The notes under the pieces are model-generated. The model made no database searches. It saw only the letters and a list, made by a program, of their open reading frames with translations, and was not told where the DNA came from. Positions 56,713-64,000 of a stretch of 64,000 nucleotides of DNA are shown here, piece after piece (positions within the stretch are counted from its first letter, which is position 1; every line of letters begins with the position of its first letter). Location: positions 84,224 to 148,223 of the forward strand of contig NZ_LXYE02000018.1 of assembly GCF_001659685.2 (NCBI RefSeq). Direction: 5' to 3'. The position numbers were made by a program, and so were the translations under genes. Source of the DNA: Labilibacter marinus (GTDB taxonomy: Bacteria > Bacteroidota > Bacteroidia > Bacteroidales > Marinilabiliaceae).

Positions 56713-56843
56713 CAGTGTAAGTATTAAAAACGATACCCCAACCAAGGAAAAAGTTCCTTTTTCAACCAATCACCCCAACAAAAACAAAAATCGTTTTTAA
56801 CAACTACAAAAAATGTGTAATCTATTTATAAAACCTATTTAAG

Positions 56844-57902
56844 ATGAAAAAAGTATTATTATTACTAGCAGTTGTTTTGGCATTCGGAACACTAGCAAAG
56901 GCTCAAGAGGAATCAGATTTAGAAATTACAGGATCTGTGGATGCTTACTTCAAGTATGACTTTTCTGGACAAAATCAAATTGGAACTTCTTTTGCAGACG
57001 AGCACAACTCAATGTCAATCGGTATGATTGATTTAGGTTTTGCAAAATCTTATGGTAAAGCAAGTTTTTACGGAGAACTATCTTTTGGACCTAGAAGTTA
57101 CAAATCAATTCCTGGAGCGTCATTTGATCTTTTAGATATGGATGGTGAACCAACTGGATTATCTGAGTCTCAAAGTGTAAATATTCAAAACCTATATATG
57201 AGCTATGCATTAAGTGAGTCATTCTCATTAACAGCTGGATACATGGGTACATTTGTTGGTTACGAAGTAATTTCTCCAGCAGCTAACTTTAACTACTCTA
57301 CTTCTTACCTATTCTCTGCTGGACCATTTCAAAATGCTGGACTTAAGGCTGACTGGGCAATTTCTGACAAAGTAGGGTTAATGGTAGGACTATTCAACGA
57401 CTGGAACTATTATTACGACATGAATGGAATCTCTGACATCGGTGCTCAATTATCTCTTTCTCCTGTAGAAGGTTGGGATGCATATATCAACTTTTTAACC
57501 GGCCCAACTTCTGGAACTGTAATTGACTTAACAACAGGATACCAAATCACGGATGATTTCTATTTTGGATTAAATGCTGCTGACTATACTATGGCTAACT
57601 CTGATGATGGAGGTTATTACGGTGTAGCTTTCTACCCACAATATTCATTTTCCGACAAACTAGCATTAGGTTATAGAGGAGAATTCTTTGCTTCAAAAGA
57701 CACAAAAGAAGAAGGTGTTACCATGGAAGGAACTAGCGTATTTTCAAGCACTGCCACTTTAAATTTCTACCATGGCCCATTCACATTCTCTACTGAAGTA
57801 AGAATGGATTCAGGTAAAGATGAAATTTTCACTAAAGAAGGTGGCGTTGACCCAACTAAGTCTGCTACACAGTTCTTATTTGCAGCTATCTACTCTTTCT
57901 AA
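56844..57902 (+). CDS. Outer-membrane beta-barrel porin (BBP2/OmpL-like)
   Basis: A 352-residue protein with a clean signal peptide (1-20, ending AKAQ). Alternating aromatic beta strands follow, beginning LEITGSVDAYFKYDFSGQ and ending LFAAIYSF with a C-terminal Phe, as in outer-membrane barrels. It fits the putative beta-barrel porin-2 type. It stands between gltBD and glnK-amtB in the orientation of the latter, which suggests expression in nitrogen limitation and a role in passage of nitrogen compounds across the outer membrane; that role is inferred. A long inverted repeat links its 3' side to glnK. Confidence 0.75.
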   Translation: MKKVLLLLAVVLAFGTLAKAQEESDLEITGSVDAYFKYDFSGQNQIGTSFADEHNSMSIGMIDLGFAKSYGKASFYGELSFGPRSYKSIPGASFDLLDMDGEPTGLSESQSVNIQNLYMSYALSESFSLTAGYMGTFVGYEVISPAANFNYSTSYLFSAGPFQNAGLKADWAISDKVGLMVGLFNDWNYYYDMNGISDIGAQLSLSPVEGWDAYINFLTGPTSGTVIDLTTGYQITDDFYFGLNAADYTMANSDDGGYYGVAFYPQYSFSDKLALGYRGEFFASKDTKEEGVTMEGTSVFSSTATLNFYHGPFTFSTEVRMDSGKDEIFTKEGGVDPTKSATQFLFAAIYSF

Positions 57903-57919
57903 TAAAAAGACATTAAAAC

Positions 57920-58062
57920 TAAAAGAATGGTGAGGTTGTTGATTTTGCATCATTTCTCAACACTGAAAACCAAGCGATTGTTCTCTCCAATATGCGTTAA
58001 TTAAAGGGTATTTTTCCACCTTTTGTTTCTCATGCAGAGCCAACTTTTTCACCATTCTTTTA
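57920..58062. repeat. Long-range inverted repeat in the porin-glnK gap
   Basis: TAAAAGAATGGTGA (57920-57933) and its exact reverse complement (58049-58062) lie 115 bases apart, just after the porin stop and 42 bases before the glnK start. In a porin-glnK transcript they would close a large stem-loop. No T-run follows the second arm. Confidence 0.75.
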
Positions 58063-58104
58063 ATTCAAAATATTCATAGTTTACCAACTATAAAAAATAA
58101 TCAC

Positions 58105-58449
58105 ATGAAAAAGATTGAAGCAATTATCAGATTAACACAATATGAAAGTGTAAAAAAAGCGCTTGAAGAACAAGACATTACCTTCTTCTCTTATTTCGAT
58201 GTTAGAGGTGTAGGGACCGCAAGAGAAGGTCATCTTTATAGAGGTACTGTTTATGACACTAGTATTATTGAGCGTAGATTAATTTCTATTATCGTTCGCG
58301 ATGAGAACTTAGAAAAAACCGTTCAAGCACTTATGTCTGCTGCAAGAACTGGCGAGATTGGTGACGGAAGAATTTTTGTTTCTACAGTTGAAGAAACGTA
58401 CAGAATTCGTACTGGAGAGTCTGGACCAGAAACTCTTTACATCAAGTAA
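58105..58449 (+). CDS. glnK: Nitrogen regulatory protein P-II
   Basis: A 114-residue PII signalling protein, the family's normal size. The N-terminal MKKIEAIIRLTQYESVKKAL is typical. The T-loop has LYRGTVYD, whose last Tyr corresponds to the uridylylated residue of enterobacterial PII. The B-loop region reads TGEIGDGRIFV, and the C-loop RTGESGPETL. It lies 46 bases before amtB, so it is the GlnK type that docks on the ammonium channel in response to 2-oxoglutarate, ATP and ADP. Confidence 0.94.
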   Translation: MKKIEAIIRLTQYESVKKALEEQDITFFSYFDVRGVGTAREGHLYRGTVYDTSIIERRLISIIVRDENLEKTVQALMSAARTGEIGDGRIFVSTVEETYRIRTGESGPETLYIK

Positions 58450-58495
58450 CCCCCTTTCTGATTAATCTGATTAAAAACATTAAAAAAACATTATT

Positions 58496-59710
58496 ATGGA
58501 TGCAAACAGCGCTTTAGATATATTATGGATACTGATAGCTGGTATTTTAGTATTTTTTATGCAGGCAGGATTTGCCTTAGTAGAGGCAGGTTTTACCAGA
58601 GCAAAAAACGTAGGTAACATCATCATGAAGAACTTCATGGATTTCGCATTAGGTTCTTTATTATTCTGGATTGTAGGATATAGCATTATGTACGGTGGCG
58701 AAGGTGCTTTCTTTGGAGCATTTGACCTATTTTACAACGTAGAAGGCGATATGCACAATCTTTTCTTCCAAACCGTATTTGCTGCAACTGCTGCAACTAT
58801 CGTTTCTGGAGCCATGGCTGAACGTACTAAATTCAGCACATATTTAGTATTCTCTGTGGTAATTACTGCTGTAATTTATCCTATCTCAGGTCACTGGGTA
58901 TGGGGAGGTGGATGGTTATCTACTATGGAAACTCCATTTCATGATTTCGCAGGATCAACTGTAGTACACTCTGTTGGTGGATGGGCAGCTCTTGCTGGAG
59001 CATGGACTATCGGACCACGTCTTGGAAAATATAACGGTAAAACAAACGCAATACCTGGTCACAACATGGTATTAGGTGCATTAGGTGTATTTATCCTTTG
59101 GTTAGGATGGTTTGGATTTAACCCAGGATCTCAGTTAGCTATTAGTGGCGACAACGCAAACGCTGTAGCTGGTATCGTTATCACAACTAACTTAGCTGCT
59201 GCTGCAGGTGCATTAGTTACTATGTTTGTTACTTGGTTCCGTTACGGAAAACCAGATTTATCAATGACACTGAATGGTGCCTTAGCTGGATTAGTTGCTA
59301 TTACTGCAGGTTGTGCGGTTGTATCTCCTGGTGGAGCAGCAATCATTGGAGCCGTTGCTGGTGTATTAGTTGTATTCTCAATTGAATTTATCGATAAAAA
59401 ACTAAAAGTAGATGATCCTGTAGGTGCTATCTCTGTACACGGTGTATGTGGTGCATTCGGTACATTAATGGTAGGTTTCTTTGCTTTACCTGATGCTATT
59501 GGCGAAGGTATTTCAGGAGTATTTTACGGAGGAGGTTTCTCTTCAGTAATCAGTCAGTTAATCGGAATCGTTTCAGTTGGTGCTTGGGCATTTGTAGGAG
59601 GTTTAATCTTATTCCAAGTTCTTAAAGCAACAATGGGACTTAGAGTTTCGGAACAAGAAGAAAGAGAAGGACTTGATATCCACGAGCACGGACAAAGTTC
59701 TTATAACTAA
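58496..59710 (+). CDS. amtB: Ammonium transporter
   Basis: Inner-membrane ammonium channel, 404 residues, about 11 helices. The twin pore histidines are in GSTVVHSVGGW and SVHGVCGAFG. Other family segments are GFALVEAGFTRAKNVGNI and LGWFGFNPGSQL. It has no cleavable signal peptide. The gene follows glnK and ends at a strong terminator (59765-59794). Expression is probably raised under ammonium limitation. Confidence 0.96.
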   Translation: MDANSALDILWILIAGILVFFMQAGFALVEAGFTRAKNVGNIIMKNFMDFALGSLLFWIVGYSIMYGGEGAFFGAFDLFYNVEGDMHNLFFQTVFAATAATIVSGAMAERTKFSTYLVFSVVITAVIYPISGHWVWGGGWLSTMETPFHDFAGSTVVHSVGGWAALAGAWTIGPRLGKYNGKTNAIPGHNMVLGALGVFILWLGWFGFNPGSQLAISGDNANAVAGIVITTNLAAAAGALVTMFVTWFRYGKPDLSMTLNGALAGLVAITAGCAVVSPGGAAIIGAVAGVLVVFSIEFIDKKLKVDDPVGAISVHGVCGAFGTLMVGFFALPDAIGEGISGVFYGGGFSSVISQLIGIVSVGAWAFVGGLILFQVLKATMGLRVSEQEEREGLDIHEHGQSSYN

Positions 59711-60006
59711 TCTTCAAAAGAATTTATATAGCTCATAACCATAGCTTTTAAATATTTGATGCAAGCAGTCAGGATTATCCTGGCTGCTTTTTTTTGCATT
59801 ATATCCTACCAAACTAAACTAACTTCTCCTCGTCTCACCTCCAGATTATTAATCAGATATTTAGGTCTTATTTAATATACAAACTCCCAAAATACTTGAT
59901 TTTACTAGGCTTTTCAATTAAAGAAAAAAATCTTTAATTTTTGTTAATACGCTCAACCTTTTCTGAATTACTCGTGTTTATTGGTTTTAGAAACACCAAA
60001 AAAGAC
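59711..60006. other. Gap between amtB and the cytochrome bd operon
   Basis: It contains the amtB terminator and then AT-rich sequence that should carry the promoter of the DUF4492-cydAB operon. No TTTG/TAnnTTTG pair was found with confidence. An open frame extends back to 59941 from a TTG, but the likely start is the ATG at 60007. Confidence 0.5.
59765..59794 (+). terminator. amtB terminator
   Basis: GCAGTCAGG (59765-59773) pairs with CCTGGCTGC (59779-59787, one G-U), 5-base loop, then seven T. Confidence 0.93.
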
Positions 60007-60210
60007 ATGAAGAAAATAGTAGACTTTTATGTAGACGGATTCAGAAACCTACCCGATTGGGCTAGGTCTGTTTGGTTTATCATCCTACTTAAGCTCTTTA
60101 TCATGTTTGTCATTTTTAAACTCTTCTTTTTCCAAAATAAACTAAAGAAGGATTTTAATAACGATGAAGATAGAGCCAATCATGTGATTGAAAATATTAC
60201 AACACCTTAA
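60007..60210 (+). CDS. DUF4492 small membrane protein
   Basis: A 67-residue protein beginning MKKIVDFYVDGFRNLPDWAR, with a single membrane helix (about 23-42) and a charged tail. DUF4492 proteins are small and are found just before cydA in Bacteroidota, as here (12-base gap). I use the ATG at 60007 because the upstream in-frame TTG extension lacks protein character. It may help assemble or stabilise cytochrome bd; the role is unproven. Confidence 0.85.
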   Translation: MKKIVDFYVDGFRNLPDWARSVWFIILLKLFIMFVIFKLFFFQNKLKKDFNNDEDRANHVIENITTP

Positions 60211-60222
60211 ACCAATTATTAA

Positions 60223-61821
60223 ATGTTAGATTCTGTTGACTTATCCTTAGTAAACTGGTCGCGGGCACAATTTGCCCTAACCGCCATGTACCATTGGATA
60301 TTTGTACCGCTCACCCTTGGGCTAGGATTCATTATTGCATTTATGGAAACCATATATGTAAAAACAGGCAACCCTGAATGGAAGAGAATTACTAAATTCT
60401 GGATGAAACTGTTCGGAATTAACTTTGCCATCGGGGTGGCAACCGGTATTATCCTTGAATTTGAGTTTGGAACCAACTGGAGTAATTACTCCTGGTTTGT
60501 GGGCGATATATTTGGAGCACCATTGGCTATTGAAGGCATCATGGCCTTTTTTATGGAGAGTACTTTTATTGCCGTTATGTTTTTTGGATGGAACAAAGTA
60601 AGCAAACGCTTTCACCTAACCTCCACCTGGCTTACGGCTATTGGCGCCAACCTATCGGCTGTATGGATATTAGTAGCCAATGCCTGGATGCAAGACCCCA
60701 GAGGAATGAAATTTAATCCGGATACTGCCCGTAACGAGATGGTTAACTTTTGGGATATATTCCTATCGCCAAGTGCAGTAACCAAATTTTTACACACCAC
60801 CACCTCAGGTTTTGTACTAGCCTCTATATTTGTTGTTGGCGTGAGCGCCTGGTTTATTCTTAAAAAAAGAGAAATACTTTTTGCCAAACGTAGTATGGTA
60901 GTTTCTGCCACATTTGGCTTGTTGGCTTCTATTATGCTCATTGCTTCTGGCGATAGTTCGGCCCGAGAAATGGCAGAGAAACAGCCTATGAAGTTCGCTG
61001 CTATGGAAGCTTTATACGAAGGTAAAACCAATGCTCCTCTTGTTGCCATTGGCTTAATAGGCGATCCTCAAGATGATCCGATGGATAGTACAGCGCATGA
61101 GGATTTTAGAATAAAGATTGAGATACCAAACATGCTATCGTATATGGCATTTTTAAAAGCCGATGCATTTGTTCCTGGCATTAAAGATTTGATTCTGGGT
61201 AACCGAAAGCATGGTATCATGTCGTATAAAGAAAAGATAAAACGTGGTTACAAAGCCCAACAGACACTTGTGGCATATAAAAAGGCCATCAAGGAAAAAA
61301 GCCCCGATGCGACTATATTACGTGCCAAATTTGAAGACGAAGAATGGGTTAACTATTACTTTAAATATTTTGGGTATGGAAGCTATTACGACCCGGACCC
61401 GGTTCAATTGGAGAAAAATGCTTTTAAAATGATTCCTCCCATCTCATTAACCTTTTATGCTTTTCATATCATGGTTATTTTGGGCGGACATTTTTTAATG
61501 CTTTTTGCATGCATACTATTCTTGCTTTACAAAAACAATTTAGAGAATAATAAGATTGTATTATGGACTTCGGTATGGACCATCCCATTGGTTTACATTG
61601 CATCGGAAGCCGGCTGGGTTGTGGCTGAGGTAGGCAGGCAACCATGGGTTATACAAGATTTAATGACGACCTCTAAAGCGGTTTCGCAAATAGATAGCAG
61701 TTCGGTCATGATTACTTTCTTTTTGTTTGCCTTTACATTTACCGCACTATTAATAGCAGAGATTAAGATTTTAACAAAACAGATTAAAATAGGACCTAAA
61801 AAACAAGGAGGACGTCAATAA
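60223..61821 (+). CDS. cydA: Cytochrome bd ubiquinol oxidase subunit I
   Basis: The 532-residue haem-binding subunit of the high-affinity terminal oxidase. Haem ligands correspond to His24 (TAMYHWIFVPLT), His191 (FLHTTTSGF) and Met417 (AFHIMVIL). The quinol loop between about 245 and 385 includes EKQPMKFAAMEALYEG. Length is close to the long-loop enterobacterial form. The stop TAA overlaps the cydB ATG (TAATG), so translation is coupled. Confidence 0.96.
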   Translation: MLDSVDLSLVNWSRAQFALTAMYHWIFVPLTLGLGFIIAFMETIYVKTGNPEWKRITKFWMKLFGINFAIGVATGIILEFEFGTNWSNYSWFVGDIFGAPLAIEGIMAFFMESTFIAVMFFGWNKVSKRFHLTSTWLTAIGANLSAVWILVANAWMQDPRGMKFNPDTARNEMVNFWDIFLSPSAVTKFLHTTTSGFVLASIFVVGVSAWFILKKREILFAKRSMVVSATFGLLASIMLIASGDSSAREMAEKQPMKFAAMEALYEGKTNAPLVAIGLIGDPQDDPMDSTAHEDFRIKIEIPNMLSYMAFLKADAFVPGIKDLILGNRKHGIMSYKEKIKRGYKAQQTLVAYKKAIKEKSPDATILRAKFEDEEWVNYYFKYFGYGSYYDPDPVQLEKNAFKMIPPISLTFYAFHIMVILGGHFLMLFACILFLLYKNNLENNKIVLWTSVWTIPLVYIASEAGWVVAEVGRQPWVIQDLMTTSKAVSQIDSSSVMITFFLFAFTFTALLIAEIKILTKQIKIGPKKQGGRQ

Positions 61822-62954
61822 TGTTTGGAGATTTATCATACTTAGCACTACAGCAATATTGGTGGTTTATTGTTTCGCTTTTGGGCGCACTACTGGTATT
61901 TTTAATGTTTGTACAGGGCGGACAAACCCTCATTTCTGTACTTGGAAAAACCAAAGACGAAAAAACTATTTTAGTAAATGCACTGGGTCGTAAGTGGGAA
62001 TTTACCTTTACTACCTTGGTTACCTTTGGAGGAGCATTTTTCGCTTCCTTTCCTCTATTCTACAGCACCAGTTTTGGCGGTGCCTATTGGGTTTGGATGA
62101 TAATACTCTTTGCTTTTATCATTCAGGCCATAGCCTATGAGTTTAGAAGCAGACCAAGCAATGTATACGGCCCCAAAACATACGAAGCTTTTCTATTTAT
62201 CAACGGATTAATAGGGACTATTTTTATTGGAACCGCCGTAGGTACCTTTTTTAATGGCGGTAACTTTTCGGTTAACGAATACAATCAATCTAAATGGGAT
62301 AATTCGTATCATGGATTAGAAGCTATATTAAATTGGCATAATGTTGCCTTAGGCTTAACCGTATTCTTTTTAGCCAGAACCTTGGCCATTCTGTACTTTA
62401 TGAATGCTGTTGACCAGAAACAAATACTGAAGAGAGCTAAAAAGCAGCTATTAATAAACGGATTAATCTTTGTTGTTTTGTTTTTAGCATTTACCATCGC
62501 TTTACTTTTAAAGGATGGCTTTGCAATAAACCCAGATACCAAGGAAGTTTACATGCAAAGCTATAAGTACCTCAATAATTTTATTGAGATGCCAATAATT
62601 GCGGTAGTCTTTTTAGCAGGTTTGGTTTTAGTTTTATACGGAATCATCATCAGCTATTTAAAAACGAGTACTAAAGGCATCTGGTTTTCAGGTGCTGGAA
62701 CCGTACTAACCGTGTTAATGCTTTTCCTCATTTCAGGATATAACAACACCTCGTTTTATCCTTCTATCAGTAATTTACAAAGCTCTTTAACCATAGAAAA
62801 TTCAAGCTCAAGTCATTTTACCTTAACGGTGATGAGTTACGTTTCGTTGATGGTGCCTTTTGTAATGGGTTACATATGGTATGTTTGGAAAGCCATTAAC
62901 AACCGTAAAATAGACCAAGAAGAAATAGAGTCGGACGATATACATATTTATTAA
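61821..62954 (+). CDS. cydB: Cytochrome bd ubiquinol oxidase subunit II
   Basis: The 377-residue partner subunit with about eight to nine membrane helices. The N-terminal LQQYWWFIVSLLGALLVFL and the FVQGGQTL segment fit CydB. It overlaps the cydA stop by one base. An inverted heptamer repeat and a 47-codon membrane ORF follow. The oxidase would support respiration at low oxygen. Confidence 0.95.
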   Translation: MFGDLSYLALQQYWWFIVSLLGALLVFLMFVQGGQTLISVLGKTKDEKTILVNALGRKWEFTFTTLVTFGGAFFASFPLFYSTSFGGAYWVWMIILFAFIIQAIAYEFRSRPSNVYGPKTYEAFLFINGLIGTIFIGTAVGTFFNGGNFSVNEYNQSKWDNSYHGLEAILNWHNVALGLTVFFLARTLAILYFMNAVDQKQILKRAKKQLLINGLIFVVLFLAFTIALLLKDGFAINPDTKEVYMQSYKYLNNFIEMPIIAVVFLAGLVLVLYGIIISYLKTSTKGIWFSGAGTVLTVLMLFLISGYNNTSFYPSISNLQSSLTIENSSSSHFTLTVMSYVSLMVPFVMGYIWYVWKAINNRKIDQEEIESDDIHIY

Positions 62955-62962
62955 TTATAACT

Positions 62963-63067
62963 AGACAAAAGTATAAAGACGAAAGACAAAAGAAGCCTAA
63001 CAGTATGCTAGGCCATTCTATCCAAGCCGCTTCTTTATACTTATATCTTTATACTTTATACTAAATA
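62963..63067. repeat. Inverted pair of heptanucleotide tracts between cydB and the small ORF
   Basis: Left (62963-62990): AGACAAA, AGTATAA, AGACGAA, AGACAAA. Right (63033-63060): CTTTATA, CTTATAT, CTTTATA, CTTTATA, the opposite sense of the same kind of unit. Both are in strict 7-base register. GAAGC (62993-62997) and a matching GCTTC (63029-63033) sit just inside the tracts, so the RNA could fold. Confidence 0.85.
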
Positions 63068-63069
63068 GG

Positions 63070-63213
63070 ATGAAATATTTACACGAGATATTATGGTACT
63101 TAAGTTGGCCCGCACTAATTGTAGTGAGTTACCAAGCTATAAAATGGGCCATCAATAAGTTTGAAAAGATCAACAAAGAAGAAGCCTCAAGCGTAAAAAA
63201 CTTTGATATTTAA
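63070..63213 (+). CDS. Small single-helix membrane protein downstream of cydB, CydX-like candidate
   Basis: A 47-codon ORF from ATG 63070 to TAA 63213. The product starts MKYLHEILWYLSWPALIVVS, with a membrane helix at about 8-26 followed by a charged tail (KFEKINKEEASS). It is the third cistron position after cydA and cydB, where other bacteria encode tiny oxidase subunits (CydX, about 37 residues). It does not look like enterobacterial CydX, so homology is not claimed. A terminator follows at 63270-63293, consistent with a transcribed gene. Confidence 0.65.
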   Translation: MKYLHEILWYLSWPALIVVSYQAIKWAINKFEKINKEEASSVKNFDI

Positions 63214-63222
63214 ATTATACCG

Positions 63223-63255
63223 AGACCTCCTAGGTTTTTAAAACCTGGGAGGTCT
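63223..63255. repeat. REP-like palindrome, copy 2
   Basis: AGACCTCCTAGG and CCTGGGAGGTCT arms flank a T/A-rich centre. It is the same element as 2837-2867 in the opposite orientation, with one central base different. Confidence 0.85.
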
Positions 63256-63269
63256 AATTTTTAGAGCGA

Positions 63270-63300
63270 AGCCTTGAGAGAATTCTCAGGGCTTTTTTTT
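63270..63300 (+). terminator. Terminator of the cytochrome bd operon
   Basis: AGCCTTGAGA (63270-63279) pairs with TCTCAGGGCT (63284-63293, one G-U), 4-base loop, then a run of T. Confidence 0.92.
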
Positions 63301-63510
63301 ACTTTGATGCTTATACAAACATCTTTCCCTAGTGTAGGGATCGTATTTTCTCCCTTATCATTTCTCAATTACTCACTGAACTTTTTCTATTATTCAGTCA
63401 TTCATATTATTTACTCACTGCGTAAATACTCATTAGTAGTGACATTTTGACCTTTTCTCATTATCTTTATTAGAAATCAACATTACTAAAATCTAAAACA
63501 CCAATTAGTT

Positions 63511-63894
63511 ATGATTCGTTACACCGTGAAAGAATTACAAGATCCTACTAATAGGCCTTCAACCAAATATTATGCAAAACCTGTTTACGAAGGTACCGTA
63601 CCCATGAGTGAAATTGAACGCGATATATCTTCTATTTCTACATTAAGCAGAGCAGATGTAAGAGCAACAACTATTGCTCTGGTGGATAAAATAGGTGATT
63701 ATCTATTAAATGGCTACAATGTTAAGATTGATGAACTAGGAACATTTTTCCTTCGATCACAATCGGTAGGAAAAGAAACGGAGAAAGAAGTAAGAGGAAA
63801 AGATATTATGAAGTTGAATATTGGTTTTAAAGCAGCACCTGAATTTAAAGAAAAACTTAAGCACAATACAGAACTTAGGAAGAAAAGGAAATAA
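63511..63894 (+). CDS. HU-like DNA-binding protein
   Basis: A 127-residue member of the HU/IHF-like group expanded in Bacteroidota. After a variable N-terminus, VPMSEIERDISSISTLSRAD and VKIDELGTFFLRSQSVGKE give the helix-turn-strand pattern of HU, with a basic tail (EKLKHNTELRKKRK). It is longer than canonical HU (about 90). The likely role is nucleoid binding or DNA bending. It is a single gene behind the cyd terminator. Confidence 0.88.
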   Translation: MIRYTVKELQDPTNRPSTKYYAKPVYEGTVPMSEIERDISSISTLSRADVRATTIALVDKIGDYLLNGYNVKIDELGTFFLRSQSVGKETEKEVRGKDIMKLNIGFKAAPEFKEKLKHNTELRKKRK

Positions 63895-64000
63895 GGCTGA
63901 ATAGCTAACAAACCTCCCAGGGCAAACGCATTTAAAATATCACAACCTTAAAATAACCCATTTCAAGTAAAAACACTTTCCTCTGCTTAAGCCGCAGGGA

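Larger units (their letters stand above)
55754..56843. other. 1.1-kb non-coding region between divergent gltB and porin genes
   Basis: AT-rich with no convincing gene; a 63-codon plus-strand ORF at 56073 lacks protein-like composition. It contains the gltB promoter (55923-55954), a perfect dyad (56004-56017), a short hairpin with five T (56558-56577) and the porin promoter (56681-56712). About 550 bases between the dyad and the hairpin are unexplained and could hide a small RNA. Confidence 0.6.
63214..63510. other. Gap before the HU-like gene
   Basis: It holds REP-like copy 2 (63223-63255), the cyd operon terminator (63270-63300) and a degenerate heptamer stretch from about 63369 (TTACTCA at 63369 and 63411, TTATTCA at 63390, GTCATTC at 63397, all in 7-base register). 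No gene. Confidence 0.6.

Noticed and set aside
59941..60006. TTG-initiated N-terminal extension of the DUF4492 gene
   Set aside because: The residues before the ATG at 60007 lack family similarity; normal DUF4492 begins at that ATG.
1..64000. CRISPR arrays, tRNA, rRNA, IS elements, prophage
   Set aside because: No regularly spaced direct repeats with unique spacers, no tRNA T-loop signatures in the gaps, and no transposase, integrase or phage structural genes were seen.

Overview
This window reads as chromosomal DNA of a marine or sediment member of the Bacteroidota, probably order Bacteroidales/Marinilabiliales. The evidence is AT-rich DNA, SusC/SusD pairs, FecR with an ECF sigma factor, HU-like proteins with a SPOR domain, Por/type IX secretion C-terminal sorting domains, DUF4492-cydAB, and promoter-like TAnnTTTG boxes in place of sigma70 elements. 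No rRNA, tRNA, phage, IS element or CRISPR array was found. The genus is inference.

Layout. 1-2.7 kb: biotin genes bioA (cut by the window edge) and bioB, preceded by a small unknown gene; a strong terminator lies between that gene and bioB. 3.1-10.1 kb: a MoxR/DUF58/DUF4350/DUF4129/membrane/SpoIIM cluster with a divergent RDD gene. 10.2-12.6 kb: two tandem lipoproteins with cysteine-less thioredoxin-like domains. 12.7-22.4 kb: housekeeping and envelope genes (lpxH, KAS III-like, GT2, HU-SPOR, two UPF0104 membrane proteins, rsmA, mgtE, an unknown lipoprotein).

22.6-44 kb: a large beta-mannan utilisation locus. SusC, SusD and a surface lipoprotein are followed by two related clan GH-A hydrolases of unassigned family, two SASA/CE6-like esterases, a GH130 phosphorylase, a sodium symporter, a CE1-like esterase and a secreted GH26 mannanase. 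A divergent AraC regulator and a GH5_7-like mannanase lie beyond SusC. The expected flow is: surface GH26/GH5 cut acetylated mannan, esterases deacetylate it, SusCD imports oligosaccharides, periplasmic lipoproteins trim them, the symporter carries small sugars inward, and cytoplasmic GH130 phosphorolyses them.

44-49.7 kb: an ECF sigma / FecR / STN-TonB receptor / DUF4249 surface-signalling unit. 49.7-59.8 kb: nitrogen assimilation (gltB, gltD, a porin, glnK, amtB) with a 1.1-kb non-coding gap. 60-63.2 kb: cytochrome bd oxidase (DUF4492, cydA, cydB and an unlisted 47-residue membrane ORF). The window ends with an HU-like gene.

Intergenic regions carry two kinds of small repeat: GC-rich palindromes, one of which occurs at both ends of the window, and degenerate tandem heptanucleotide tracts at six or seven loci, several arranged as inverted pairs.
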